Positions 35,197-43,549 of a stretch of 64,000 nt of DNA are shown one piece after another. The DNA is taken from NCBI RefSeq assembly GCF_017876295.1, contig NZ_JAGINT010000002.1, positions 2,418,001 through 2,482,000 of the forward strand. The letters are read 5' to 3'. The translations under genes and the position numbers were made by a program. Each line of letters starts with the position of its first letter. Position 1 is the stretch's first letter. A model generated the notes under the pieces. It saw only the letters and a list, made by a program, of their open reading frames with translations. It was not told the DNA's origin and made no database searches. This stretch comes from Kribbella aluminosa (GTDB lineage Bacteria > Actinomycetota > Actinomycetes > Propionibacteriales > Kribbellaceae).

Positions 35197-35556
35197 CTAC
35201 GGTTGTTTGAACAGGACCTTGCGGCCGAGTCGGGGGTGGACCCCGCGTCCCTTGCAACTGCTGCAGGGGCGTTGGGCGTAACTGAAGATGCTGCCGTGGT
35301 GCCGGCCGGCACCCTTGCACCTGGTGCACTTGGCATTCGGGTGCAGCGACAGCGAGACGACGTACACAGCGACGATCGCCATCAGCAGCAACAGCAGCAG
35401 ACCCATCGGTCCGATCGAGGACGCGACGTCCGCGGCTGTGCCGTTGTTCGACTCCGCACTCTGGCTCGCCGCTTGTCCTGCGACAGCGACGTGGTCGGGC
35501 TGCGGAGTTGGTGCAGCGGTGGTCAGGGTCACCGCGAGGTGATGCAGCAGGTTCAT
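35197..35556 (-). CDS. Small membrane protein with DnaJ-type zinc motif
   Basis: 119 residues. A hydrophobic N-terminus, an Ala/Ser-rich stretch, and one strong TM segment at about 50-72 ('GLLLLLLMAIVAVYVVSLSL') precede two CxxCxGxG motifs in the cytoplasmic tail ('CTRCKGAG' and 'CSSCKGRG'). These are spaced to bind one zinc like half of a DnaJ zinc finger. Function unknown. It occupies, in reverse orientation, the place of the rhomboid-like Rv1337 gene between cysM and murI. Confidence 0.75.
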   Translation of the reverse strand: MNLLHHLAVTLTTAAPTPQPDHVAVAGQAASQSAESNNGTAADVASSIGPMGLLLLLLMAIVAVYVVSLSLHPNAKCTRCKGAGRHHGSIFSYAQRPCSSCKGRGVHPRLGRKVLFKQP

Positions 35557-35723
35557 GGCATCACGAGGGGCGGTCGAGCAAACATCGCTCCAGAGTGGCG
35601 TGCATCACGCGAAAAGGCAATTCCATAACGTAAAGATGTGGACAACCTCGGCGTGTCGGTTGCAGAGATTAGGTAAGGCTGGCTTGTGATCTGCCCGCTG
35701 CCGGACCTGTATAAGCTCTTCCC

Positions 35724-36527
35724 GTGGCTGACGCACCGGTGGGGATCTTCGACTCAGGTTTCGGGGGACTCACCGTCGCCCGCGCGGTTCTCGACCAGTT
35801 GCCGCACGAGCCGATCCTGTACCTCGGCGACACCGCCCGGCAGCCGTACGGCCCGAAGCCGATCGCCGAGGTCCGCGAGTACGCGCTCGAGTGTCTCGAC
35901 CACCTCGTCGACGCCGGCGTGAAGATGCTCGTGATCGCCTGCAACTCGGCGAGCGCCGCGATGCTGCGCGACGCCCGCGAGCGGTACGACGTACCGGTCG
36001 TCGAGGTGATCCTGCCGGCCGCGCGGCGGGCCGTCGCCGCGACCCGGAACCAGCGCGTCGGCGTGATCTGCACGAAGGCGACCGCGCAGTCGCTGGCGTA
36101 CGAGGACGGGTTCGCGGCCGCGCCGCAGGTGGAGCTGTTCACCCGCGCCTGCCCGCAGTTCGTGGACTTCGTCGAGTCGGGCGTGACGTCGGGGCCGGAG
36201 TTGCTGGAGGCTGCGCACGAGTACCTGGACCCGCTGGTCGAGGCCGGCGTCGACACGCTGATCCTCGGGTGCACCCACTATCCGTTGCTCACCGGCGTCA
36301 TCTCGTACGTGATGGGCGACAACGTCACGCTGGTCAGCAGTGCGGAGGAGTGCGCGAAGGACGTGTACTCCGTGCTCACCAAGGCGGACCTGTTGCGCCC
36401 CGACGACCTGCCGACGCCGGAGCACCGTTTCGTGACCACCGGTAACCCGGCCGAGTTCGCCGCGATCGGCTCGCGCTTCCTCGGCCCCGCACTTTCGAAC
36501 GTGGACCAGTTCGCCTGGGTACGTTGA
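35724..36527 (+). CDS. murI: Glutamate racemase
   Basis: 267 residues from GTG 35724. It makes D-glutamate for peptidoglycan. The two catalytic cysteines are Cys73 ('VIACNSASA') and Cys183 ('LGCTHYPLL'), with 'GIFDSGFGGLTV' at the N-terminus and 'GDTARQPYGPK'. A -10-like TATAAG lies at about 35710 in a 167-bp intergenic region, so murI probably has its own promoter. It keeps its conserved position before the metallo-beta-lactamase gene. Confidence 0.96.
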   Translation: MADAPVGIFDSGFGGLTVARAVLDQLPHEPILYLGDTARQPYGPKPIAEVREYALECLDHLVDAGVKMLVIACNSASAAMLRDARERYDVPVVEVILPAARRAVAATRNQRVGVICTKATAQSLAYEDGFAAAPQVELFTRACPQFVDFVESGVTSGPELLEAAHEYLDPLVEAGVDTLILGCTHYPLLTGVISYVMGDNVTLVSSAEECAKDVYSVLTKADLLRPDDLPTPEHRFVTTGNPAEFAAIGSRFLGPALSNVDQFAWVR

Positions 36528-36592
36528 CGGTGTGGCCTGATGTGACCTGAATCGTCCTGCGCCACAGGCGACTCGCCGGTAGGGTTTCAGGT

Positions 36593-37339
36593 ATGAAGCT
36601 CACCGTGATCGGTTGCTCCGGGTCCGTACCCGGGCCGGACTCGGCCGCCTCGAGCTATCTGGTCACCGCCGACGGGTTCAGCCTGGTTCTCGACCTCGGC
36701 AGTGGCGCGCTCGGTTCGCTCCAGCGGCACCTCGCGGTCCCGGAGATCGGGGCGATCGGCCTGTCCCACCTGCATCCTGACCACTGCATGGACCTCTGCG
36801 GGCTGTACGTCGCGGCGCGCTACGCACCCGGGTCGCCGATCCCGCGGATCCCCGTGTTCGGGCCGCCCGGTACGTCGGAGCGGATGGCGCTGGCGTACGA
36901 CCTGCCGCTCGATCCCGGGATGGAGGAGGAGCTGGAGTTCCATACCTGGCAGGAGGTTCAGCGGATCGGGCCGTTCACGATCCGCACCGCGCCGATGGTG
37001 CACCCGGTGCCGGCGTACGCGCTGCGCGTTGAGTACGGCAACAAGTCGCTCGTCTACACCGGCGACACCGGGCCGAACGACGCGCTGGTGGAGCTTGCCC
37101 GGGGCGCCGATGTGCTGCTGTCCGAGGCCGCGCTCCCGGACAACGACCCGAGCAACCCGGCCGACCTGCACCTGACCCCGTCGGATGCCGGTGAGCACGC
37201 GAAACGGGCCGGCGTGAAGCGGCTCGTGATCACGCACGTGCCGCCGTGGTTCGACCGTGACACGCAGGCCGAGCACGCCCGGCGTACCTTCTCCGGCCCG
37301 GTCGAGATCGCTACCCCGCATGCCGTTTTCGACATCTGA
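36593..37339 (+). CDS. Metallo-beta-lactamase-fold phosphodiesterase (Rv1339-like)
   Basis: 248 residues. The metal motif 'LSHLHPDHCMDL' (His59, His61, Asp63, His64) and 'VYTGDTGPN' are present, with a further His in 'ITHVPPWFD'. It belongs to the RNase Z/PDE branch. The M. tuberculosis homologue at the same locus, Rv1339, is an atypical class II cyclic-nucleotide phosphodiesterase. In other actinobacteria it precedes rph directly; here 6 kb of other genes come between. It overlaps the next gene by 20 bp. Confidence 0.9.
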   Translation: MKLTVIGCSGSVPGPDSAASSYLVTADGFSLVLDLGSGALGSLQRHLAVPEIGAIGLSHLHPDHCMDLCGLYVAARYAPGSPIPRIPVFGPPGTSERMALAYDLPLDPGMEEELEFHTWQEVQRIGPFTIRTAPMVHPVPAYALRVEYGNKSLVYTGDTGPNDALVELARGADVLLSEAALPDNDPSNPADLHLTPSDAGEHAKRAGVKRLVITHVPPWFDRDTQAEHARRTFSGPVEIATPHAVFDI

Positions 37340-38168
37340 CGGCGTGCGGTTGTGGACCGCAACGACCGGTACGACCAGTACGGAGCCGGCGCGGCCGCCG
37401 GTCGTGATCCTGCACGGCGGGCCGGGGCTCTGGGACGACTACGAAGTACTCGCGGAGATGCTCGACGACCTGACCGTCGTCCACCGCTTCGACCAGCGCG
37501 GCTGCGGCCGCTCGGGTCCGTCGGACACGCAGACGATGGACCGGCTCGCGCAGGACATCGACGAGCTCCGCGCGTACTTCGGTCATGAGCGGATCGTTGT
37601 CCTCGGCCACTCGTTCGGCGCCTCGCTCGCGATGACGTACGCCGCGGCGTACGGCGATCACGTCGCCGGCCTCGTGTACCTGGACGGGGTCGGTGTCGGC
37701 GACTGGCGGACGGCGTACCACGAGGAACGCGCGCGCCGGATCACGCCGGAACAGGACGCCCGGCTGGAGGACCTGTCCGGCCGGCCGCGGACACCGGGTG
37801 AGGAGATCGAGTTCCGGGCGCTGTCGTGGTTCACCGACCACGCGGACTCCGGGCGCGCGATGGAGTGGGCGTACGCGAGCGCGTCCGTCGACCTGCCGAT
37901 CAACTTCGCCGCCAACCGTGCGCTGGGGGCGACCGGGCGCAAGACGCACGACGAGCTGAAGGCACTGGCTGCCACGATCCAGGCCCCGGTCACGTTCGTC
38001 CACGGCGCCGGCGACCCGCGCCCGGCCTGGGCCGTCCGCGACCTCGCCGACCACGTGCCGAACCACACCTTTCACCTGATCCCGGCCGCCGGTCACTCGC
38101 CGTGGCTGGAACAGCCCGACCTCGTCCGGGAGGTTCTCCGCAGCGCCCTGGACAGATCGCAATTCTGA
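37320..38168 (+). CDS. Alpha/beta hydrolase, proline iminopeptidase-like
   Basis: 282 residues from ATG 37320, inside the end of the preceding gene. It has 'VVILHGGPGLWDDYE' (oxyanion HGGPG), 'RFDQRGCGRSGPSD', nucleophile Ser in 'VVLGHSFGASLA', Asp in 'FVHGAGDPRPAW' and His in 'IPAAGHSPWLE'. This is the S33 aminopeptidase/lactonase pattern. The substrate is unknown. It is the first gene of the accessory segment that splits the MBL-rph pair, and it may be co-transcribed with the MBL gene. Confidence 0.88.
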   Translation: MPFSTSDGVRLWTATTGTTSTEPARPPVVILHGGPGLWDDYEVLAEMLDDLTVVHRFDQRGCGRSGPSDTQTMDRLAQDIDELRAYFGHERIVVLGHSFGASLAMTYAAAYGDHVAGLVYLDGVGVGDWRTAYHEERARRITPEQDARLEDLSGRPRTPGEEIEFRALSWFTDHADSGRAMEWAYASASVDLPINFAANRALGATGRKTHDELKALAATIQAPVTFVHGAGDPRPAWAVRDLADHVPNHTFHLIPAAGHSPWLEQPDLVREVLRSALDRSQF

Positions 38169-38198
38169 GATCTACTCTCAAATTAGAGTTGATCTCAG
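38165..38198. promoter_or_regulatory. 34-bp palindromic operator before the MFS pump
   Basis: CTGAGATC (38165-38172) and GATCTCAG (38191-38198) flank an inner ACTCT/AGAGT pair around CAAATT. Together they give a nearly continuous 34-bp dyad that starts in the end of the hydrolase gene and stops 13 bp before the pump ATG. Most likely it is the site of the TetR repressor encoded downstream. Confidence 0.65.
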
Positions 38199-38211
38199 AA
38201 AGGTGTTTGTC

Positions 38212-39714
38212 ATGCTGGATCCGCGCCGGTGGTGGGCCCTGGCGGCGATGTCCGTCAGCCTGATCGTGATCGGGCTGGACCTGACCGTGCTGAATGTCGC
38301 GTTGCCGACGCTCGCGACCGATCTGAAGGCGTCCACGAGCCAGCTGCAGTGGTTCGCGAACGCGTACACGCTGGTGCTCGCGTCGCTGCTGCTGCCGGCC
38401 GGGCTGCTCGGCGACCGGTTCGGGCCGAAACGGCTGATGCTCGGGGCGCTCGTGGTGTTCGGGCTGGCGTCGGCCGCCTGTGCGTTCGCGCAGACGCCGG
38501 GCCAGCTGATCGCCGGCCGCGCGGCGCTCGGGATCGGGTCCGCGTTCCTGATCCCGCTGTCGATGTCGCTGCTGAACATCCTGTTCGCGCCGGAGGAACG
38601 GCAGCGCGCGATGACGATCTGGCTGATGGCGAACTCGATCGGCATCCCGCTCGGCCCGCTGCTCGGCGGCTGGCTGCTCGACCACTACCGCTGGGGCTCG
38701 GTGTTCCTGATCAACCTGCCGCTGGTCGCGGTCGGGCTGGTCGCGGTCGCCGTCCTGATCCCGAGGACGGCCGGTCACCGGTCGCGGCGGATCGACGTAC
38801 CCGGAATCCTGCTGACCGCGGCGGGGCTGGTGGCGCTGACGTACGGGTTCATCGCCGTGGGGGAGCACGGGTGGGGCTCGGCGTGGGCGCTCGGCGGGAT
38901 CGCGGCCGGGCTGGTGTTCCTGGTCGCGTTCTGGGCGTGGGCCCGGCGTACGGCGGATCCGTTGATCGAGCTGTCGTTGTTCCGCTCGGCGGGTTTCACC
39001 TGGGGCACGCTGCTCGCGACGCTGGCGTCGTTCGCGCTGGTCGGGTTGCTCTTCGTACTGCCGCAGCTGTTCCAGGCTGTGCAGGGCGCCGACGCGTTCC
39101 AGGCCGGGCTGCGGCTGCTGCCGATCATCGGCGGGATGCTGATCGGCGCGAAGATCGCCGAACGCCTGCTGGAGAAGGCGGGCGCGCGGGTGTCGGTGGT
39201 GTTCGGGTTCGGGCTGATGCTGGCCGGGCTGGCGATCGGTGCGCTCACCAAGGCCGGTGACGGGTACGGGTTCACCGCGATCTGGGTCAGCCTGGTCGGG
39301 CTCAGCATCGGCTTCACGCTGCCGCCGATGAACGGGATGGCGCTCGCCGCGCTGCCGCTCGACCGCAGCGGCTCGGGATCCGCGCTGATCCAGGCGTCCC
39401 GGCAGGTCGGCGGCACGCTCGGCGTCGCGATCCTCGGCACAGTGCTGAACGCGGCCTACCGGAACCAGTTGGACGTCGGCGGCCTGCCGCCGGAGGTCGC
39501 GCACATGGCCCGGGACAGCGCGTCCGCCGCGATCGCGATCGGTTCGCCCGACCTCACCCGCTCGGCACGGTCCGCGTTCGTCGACGGCATGGACGTGACG
39601 CTCTGGGTGTGCAGCGGCCTTGCGGCGGTGTCGATCGTGCTGGCGCTGGCGTTTCTGCCACGTCGTACGGGCGCCGTCGTGCCGGAAGCGGTCACAATCA
39701 AGGCACGTGAGTGA
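38212..39714 (+). CDS. MFS multidrug transporter, DHA2 (14-TM) type
   Basis: 500 residues from ATG 38212, with AGAAAGG 8 bp upstream; GTG 38203 is possible. Fourteen TM segments are predicted. DHA2 signatures: 'LDLTVLNVALPTLATDL' (motif D1-like), 'GLLGDRFGPKRLM' (motif A) and 'NSIGIPLGPLLGGWLLD' (motif C). These proton antiporters export drugs and cationic compounds. A palindromic operator sits at its promoter, and a TetR gene follows, so ligand-induced control is likely. Confidence 0.93.
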   Translation: MLDPRRWWALAAMSVSLIVIGLDLTVLNVALPTLATDLKASTSQLQWFANAYTLVLASLLLPAGLLGDRFGPKRLMLGALVVFGLASAACAFAQTPGQLIAGRAALGIGSAFLIPLSMSLLNILFAPEERQRAMTIWLMANSIGIPLGPLLGGWLLDHYRWGSVFLINLPLVAVGLVAVAVLIPRTAGHRSRRIDVPGILLTAAGLVALTYGFIAVGEHGWGSAWALGGIAAGLVFLVAFWAWARRTADPLIELSLFRSAGFTWGTLLATLASFALVGLLFVLPQLFQAVQGADAFQAGLRLLPIIGGMLIGAKIAERLLEKAGARVSVVFGFGLMLAGLAIGALTKAGDGYGFTAIWVSLVGLSIGFTLPPMNGMALAALPLDRSGSGSALIQASRQVGGTLGVAILGTVLNAAYRNQLDVGGLPPEVAHMARDSASAAIAIGSPDLTRSARSAFVDGMDVTLWVCSGLAAVSIVLALAFLPRRTGAVVPEAVTIKARE

Positions 39715-39784
39715 GCGAAGCGAGCTCACCGTCAAACACAGCGGTCCGCCGCGCAGCGGCGCCCGCAGCGAAGCGAGGACGTCG

Positions 39785-40369
39785 ATGAGTGGTTTGCGGG
39801 AACGGAAGAAGGCGAAGACCAGGGCCGCGATCCAGGAGCATGCGCTGCGGCTGTTCCGGGACCAGGGGTACACCGAGACGACGGTCCAGGAGATCGCCGC
39901 CGCGGCCGAGATATCGCCGGCCACGTTCTTCCGGTACTTCCCGACCAAGGAGGACGCGATCGTTTTCGACCGCCTGGATCCGGTGATGATCGAGCTGTTC
40001 CGCAGTCAGCCGACCGGCCTGCACCCGACCGAGGCGCTCCGGGCCGCGATCCGGCAGAGCATGGACGTGCTGAGCGAGGACGAGTGGGCGCTGGAGTCCG
40101 AGCGTCAGCGGCTCGTGATGAGCGTGCCGGAGCTACGGGGCCGGATGCTCGACCAGCTGTACGCCGGTATCGACCTGCTCGCCGGTCTCGCGGCCGAGCG
40201 CACCGGCCGTGCCGCCGGCGATCTCGCAGTCCGCGCCTGGGCGGGAGCGGTCGTCGGCGTGGTGATGGCGACGTACCAGTTCCTGGCTGTCGACGCCCCG
40301 CTCCCGGAGTACCTGAAGACGATGGACGAGGCCTTCGACCAACTAGCCGGCCTCCCGTTGCAACGGTAG
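39785..40369 (+). CDS. TetR-family repressor
   Basis: 194 residues from ATG 39785. The HTH reads 'ALRLFRDQGYTETTVQEIAAAA' region and 'ISPATFFRYFPTKEDAI'. The C-terminal ligand domain resembles TetR_C_17/AcrR types. It is 70 bp after the MFS gene, in the same direction, and the spacer holds GC-rich GCGAAGCGAG-type repeat sequence. It probably represses the pump through the palindrome at 38165-38198. Its last 27 bp overlap the opposing gene. Confidence 0.92.
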   Translation: MSGLRERKKAKTRAAIQEHALRLFRDQGYTETTVQEIAAAAEISPATFFRYFPTKEDAIVFDRLDPVMIELFRSQPTGLHPTEALRAAIRQSMDVLSEDEWALESERQRLVMSVPELRGRMLDQLYAGIDLLAGLAAERTGRAAGDLAVRAWAGAVVGVVMATYQFLAVDAPLPEYLKTMDEAFDQLAGLPLQR

Positions 40370-41158
40370 GACGACCTCGCCGGGGCGGAGGCCGAAGGCG
40401 GCGGCTGCTGAGCCGCCGCGGATCACCAGCTCGGTGAAGCCGGTGCCGGAGCTGCCCGGGACGATGCCCGGGGTGTTCCGCGGTACGGCGGTCAGGTGCG
40501 GGTAGCAGGTCACGTCGACGATCGTCGTACTGCCGTCATCGTTGCGCTGGGCAACGGACAGCGCGCCGCCGGGGACCAGGTCGAGGCTACGGTCGAGCTT
40601 GCAGTTTCCGAAGTTGTCGACGTGCGCGACCACCGGATCGGCGTCGGCGAGCTCCGGTACGGCGGTCTCCGCCGCCGGCACGGGACGCCCGTCGGCGACC
40701 CATTTCGCCAGCAGCGGCACGTACCACAGGCTGCGGAACTGGGTGCCGGCGATCTTCTCGACGTCCGCCTGCCCGAACCCGGCCGCCGTCACGGCCTCGC
40801 GGATGTCGGTGACGTGGACCTTCTCGATCCCGAGCTCACGCCGTACCAGCGACAGCACGCGCGCGTTGAAGGTGCTGACGACCAGGTGCTTGCCGTAGTG
40901 GAAGAAGCAGAACGGTACGCCGTTCGGCCAGACGCCGTCCCGCGGCGCGATGTTGAGCAGCGTGATGGTCGGACGGCCTTCCTCGCCGAGCAGCTCCAGC
41001 GATATCAGGCAGTCGAGCAGGGTGAGCGCGGCGAACGACTCCGGATCAGGCCCGTCGGCGGCGACGATCGTCGGGGCCTGGCCGAAGAGCGCGCCGATCC
41101 GGGTGCTGAGTCTGGCGCGGGCGTTACCGTCGTGACAGTCGGTGATGTACGTGATCAT
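40343..41158 (-). CDS. SAM hydrolase / SAM-dependent halogenase-like (DUF62) family protein
   Basis: 271 residues from ATG 41158, with CTGGAG 8 bp upstream. The N-terminal half has 'MITYITDCHDGNARARLST' and 'TITLLNIAPRDGVWPNGVPF', and 'FHYGKHLVVSTFNARVLSLV'. The C-terminal half has 'VVAHVDNFGNCKLDRSLDLV', matching the 'D-x-FGN' motif of SAM hydroxide adenosyltransferases. Those enzymes split SAM to adenosine and methionine; fluorinase and chlorinase are relatives. Residue-level assignment is uncertain. It is preceded by a structured leader with an intrinsic terminator. Confidence 0.6.
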   Translation of the reverse strand: MITYITDCHDGNARARLSTRIGALFGQAPTIVAADGPDPESFAALTLLDCLISLELLGEEGRPTITLLNIAPRDGVWPNGVPFCFFHYGKHLVVSTFNARVLSLVRRELGIEKVHVTDIREAVTAAGFGQADVEKIAGTQFRSLWYVPLLAKWVADGRPVPAAETAVPELADADPVVAHVDNFGNCKLDRSLDLVPGGALSVAQRNDDGSTTIVDVTCYPHLTAVPRNTPGIVPGSSGTGFTELVIRGGSAAAAFGLRPGEVVLPLQREAG

Positions 41159-41196
41159 GTGGCACTCCAGGTGGTTCGCAGCTTCGGGTGAACGAA

Positions 41197-41224
41197 AAGA
41201 GGCCCCCGACATCGGGGGCCTCTT
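41197..41224 (-). terminator. Intrinsic terminator before the SAM-hydrolase-like gene
   Basis: On the minus strand a 13-bp perfect stem (AAGAGGCCCCCGA paired with TCGGGGGCCTCTT) is followed by TTTTCG. It lies 173 to 100 bp past the Gfo/Idh stop and about 39 bp before the next ATG. It either ends the upstream transcript or serves as an attenuator for the downstream gene. Confidence 0.8.
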
Positions 41225-41305
41225 GCTGCAAGCACACGTGCCTACGCCGCTGAAGTCCTCCCGCATCGAGGGCTCAGCATTCGCAGTGCGGCGTACCAGG
41301 TCACG
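41225..41305 (-). ncRNA. Structured leader candidate (possible attenuator or riboswitch)
   Basis: On the minus strand, TACGCCGC (41295-41288) pairs perfectly with GCGGCGTA (41250-41243), closing a 37-nt branch that contains CCTC/GAGG and TGA/TCA pairs. GCAC-GT-GTGC and CTTG-CAG-CAAG hairpins follow, and then the terminator at 41224-41197. It does not match the riboswitch consensus sequences I checked from memory. It could simply be the 3' trailer of the Gfo/Idh transcript. Confidence 0.35.
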
Positions 41306-41323
41306 TCGATGAGAGTAGCACCC

Positions 41324-42496
41324 TCAGCGAGCCTGCCCGTTGTCGAAATAGCTGATCAGGTTCGGGTCCAGGGCGGGCACGTCCTGCGGTACGCCGTCGG
41401 CGCGCAGGGACTGGGTTGCGGCGTACCCGGCGGCGACCGCGGCGCGGGCTGCGACCGGAGATGTCAGGGTCGCGCCGCCGTCCCGGACGAAGTTCACGAA
41501 CTCCGCGACGAGGTGCGGGTCGGCGCCGCCGTGGTTCTCGCTGTCGCCCTCGATCTCGACGACCTGGTCGGCGTCCTCGCGGTACCCGGAGCGACGGCTG
41601 TTCCACACCTTTACCACGCCGCCCGGCCCGTCACCGAAGTTCTCCAGCCGGCCGTGGGTGCCGATCACCGTGTAGTTGCGCCAGTAGTCCGGCGTGTAGT
41701 GGCACTGCTCGTAGGTGAGGAAGACGCCGTTGTCGAGCAGCAGGTTCGCCATCGAGATGTCCTCGACGTCCATCACCGGTGCCAGGCCCTTCTGCTCCAG
41801 CGGCGGCCAGTTGTCGCTGGACACGAAGTCCTTGAACCGCTGCCCCGTGCGGTCCTGCCGGTCGGTGATCCCGCCGTACAGCGTGAGCGCGCCCATCGCG
41901 TTCACCCGGGTCGTGTACCCACCGGCCAGCCAGTGCATCACGTCGATGTCGTGGGCACCCTTCTGCAGCAGCAGCCCGGTGGTCCGGCTGCGGTCGGCGT
42001 GCCAGTCCTTGAAGTAGAAGTCGCCGCCGTGGCCGACGAAGTGCCGGCACCAGATCGCCTTCACGTCACCGATCGCGCCGTCCTGGATCAGCTTGCGCAT
42101 CGTCAGTACGACGGGCATGTGGCGCATGTTGTGGCCGACGTACAGCCGTGCGCCGGAGTCGTACGCCGCCTGCAGGACCCGGTCGCAACCCTCGGTGGTG
42201 ATCGCCAGCGGCTTCTCCACGAACACCGGGACGCCCGCCTGCAGGAAGTCGACGGCCGGACCCTCGTGCAGGTCGTCGGGCGTGGTCAGGAACACGCCGT
42301 CGAGCTTCTGGTCGAGCAGTTCGGTGTGGTCGGCGTACGCGGTCGCCTCCGGGTACAGCTCGAGGGCCGCGTCCCGCTGCGGAGCGGACGGGTCGGCCAG
42401 GGCCACGACCTCGGAGCCCTCGCCGGGACGGTGCGCGTACTGGGCGATGCGGCTGCGGGCCCCGAGGCCCACGACGCCAAACCGAAGATCAATCAT
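41324..42496 (-). CDS. Gfo/Idh/MocA-family oxidoreductase
   Basis: 390 residues from ATG 42496. The Rossmann start is 'RFGVVGLGARSRIAQYA'. The family motif 'VFVEKPLAIT' carries the catalytic Lys, and 'HDIDVMHWLAGG' holds the substrate His/Asp pair. Members oxidise or epimerise sugars, inositols or glycosides with NAD(P). A GTTGT-TT-ACAAC palindrome in its promoter suggests a LacI/ROK-type sugar repressor. No sugar transporter is adjacent, so the substrate is unknown. Confidence 0.92.
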   Translation of the reverse strand: MIDLRFGVVGLGARSRIAQYAHRPGEGSEVVALADPSAPQRDAALELYPEATAYADHTELLDQKLDGVFLTTPDDLHEGPAVDFLQAGVPVFVEKPLAITTEGCDRVLQAAYDSGARLYVGHNMRHMPVVLTMRKLIQDGAIGDVKAIWCRHFVGHGGDFYFKDWHADRSRTTGLLLQKGAHDIDVMHWLAGGYTTRVNAMGALTLYGGITDRQDRTGQRFKDFVSSDNWPPLEQKGLAPVMDVEDISMANLLLDNGVFLTYEQCHYTPDYWRNYTVIGTHGRLENFGDGPGGVVKVWNSRRSGYREDADQVVEIEGDSENHGGADPHLVAEFVNFVRDGGATLTSPVAARAAVAAGYAATQSLRADGVPQDVPALDPNLISYFDNGQAR

Positions 42497-42516
42497 TCCA
42501 GGCACTCCTGCACATA

Positions 42517-42528
42517 GTTGTTTACAAC
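42517..42528. promoter_or_regulatory. Palindromic operator GTTGTTTACAAC
   Basis: Perfect GTTGT/ACAAC arms with a TT centre lie 20 bp upstream of the Gfo/Idh ATG. This AT-rich palindrome stands out from the local GC content and resembles ROK/LacI-type sites of sugar catabolic genes. Confidence 0.5.
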
Positions 42529-42641
42529 ACCCTAACTCCGAGCAATTCCGGCAATCAATCACCCATCCTCCAGTTGGAATTGGGCTGCCGGTCACCCGCC
42601 GCACATCGGCGTCTCGCTCCGTACCGTCACCATGGCGGAAT

Positions 42642-43539
42642 GTGAGCCTCCACTACGTGGCACTGGGGGACTCGACCACCGTAGGGGTCGGGGACCCGAT
42701 GAACGGCAGCAGTACGACCGACCTGTCCGGTGCCGGTGCGCGCCCGGGCGAGGGGTGGCGGGGCTGGGCCTCGCTGCTCGCCGACTCCCTGGCCAGCTCC
42801 CACCGTGTGACGTTCTCCAACTTCGCGACCAGCGGCGCCACCGTGCCGGTCGTCGCGACCGAGCAACTGCCCGCTACCGGCGCCGGCCCCGATCGACATC
42901 GCCTCACTGATCGTCGGCGTCAACGACACCCTCCGGTCGACGTTCGACGCCGGCCGGATCCGCGACCACCTTCACCAGTGCGCGGAGCACCTGACCGCGC
43001 GCGGCGCCGTACTGCTGACCGTCCGGTTCCACGACCACGGCAAGGTGTTCGGCCTGCCGCGCTGGCTGCGGCGGCCGCTGTGGCAGCGGATCGAGCAGGT
43101 GAACGTCGCGTTCGACGACCTGCACACCCGGTACGGCGGGATCCGGCTCGACATGGCCGACTACCCCGAGGTGTACCGGCGGGACTTCTGGAGCGTGGAC
43201 CGGCTGCATCCGGGGGAGCGCGGGCACCGCAAGCTGGCCCGGGCGTTCGCGGACGAGCTGGCAGGCCGCGGCGTGCGGATCGACGTACCGCCGGACCTGG
43301 ACTGCGCGTCCCGCCCGCCGAGCAAATGGGCGGACGCCGTCTGGCTGGTCCGCGAGGGCGCTCCCTGGGTCGGGCGCCGCGCCCACGACCTGCTGCCCTG
43401 GGCCGCCCGGATGGCCGTCACGCAGGTGCGCCCGCAGATCAGCCCGCTCGGTCGTCCGGCCGGTCCGCTCGTCCTCCCGCCGTCGTCCATCGCCCTTCCG
43501 CCCTCGTCCCATTCGGAGGTGCGGCGCCTGGAGGCATAG
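42642..43539 (+). pseudogene. SGNH-hydrolase (GDSL lipase/esterase) with a frameshift
   Basis: From GTG 42642 the frame reads 'HYVALGDSTTVGVGDPM' (block I, nucleophile Ser) to 'ATSGATVPVVATEQLP'. At the CCCC run 42887-42890 the meaningful frame shifts. It continues as 'IDIASLIVGVNDTLR' (block III Asn) and 'SVDRLHPGERGHRKLARAF' (block V Asp and His), ending at 43539. Deleting one C restores about 298 residues with all catalytic blocks. The sequence around the break, GGCCCCG, is the same as in the deacetylase at 16804. It is either a recent pseudogene, a sequence error, or a +1 frameshift site. Confidence 0.82.
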
Positions 43540-43549
43540 GGTCTGATTC

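Noticed and set aside
41225..41305. Known SAM, TPP, cobalamin or c-di-AMP riboswitch
   Set aside because: None of the core consensus strings I remember for these classes is present. Only the general leader-plus-terminator architecture supports regulation, so no class was assigned.
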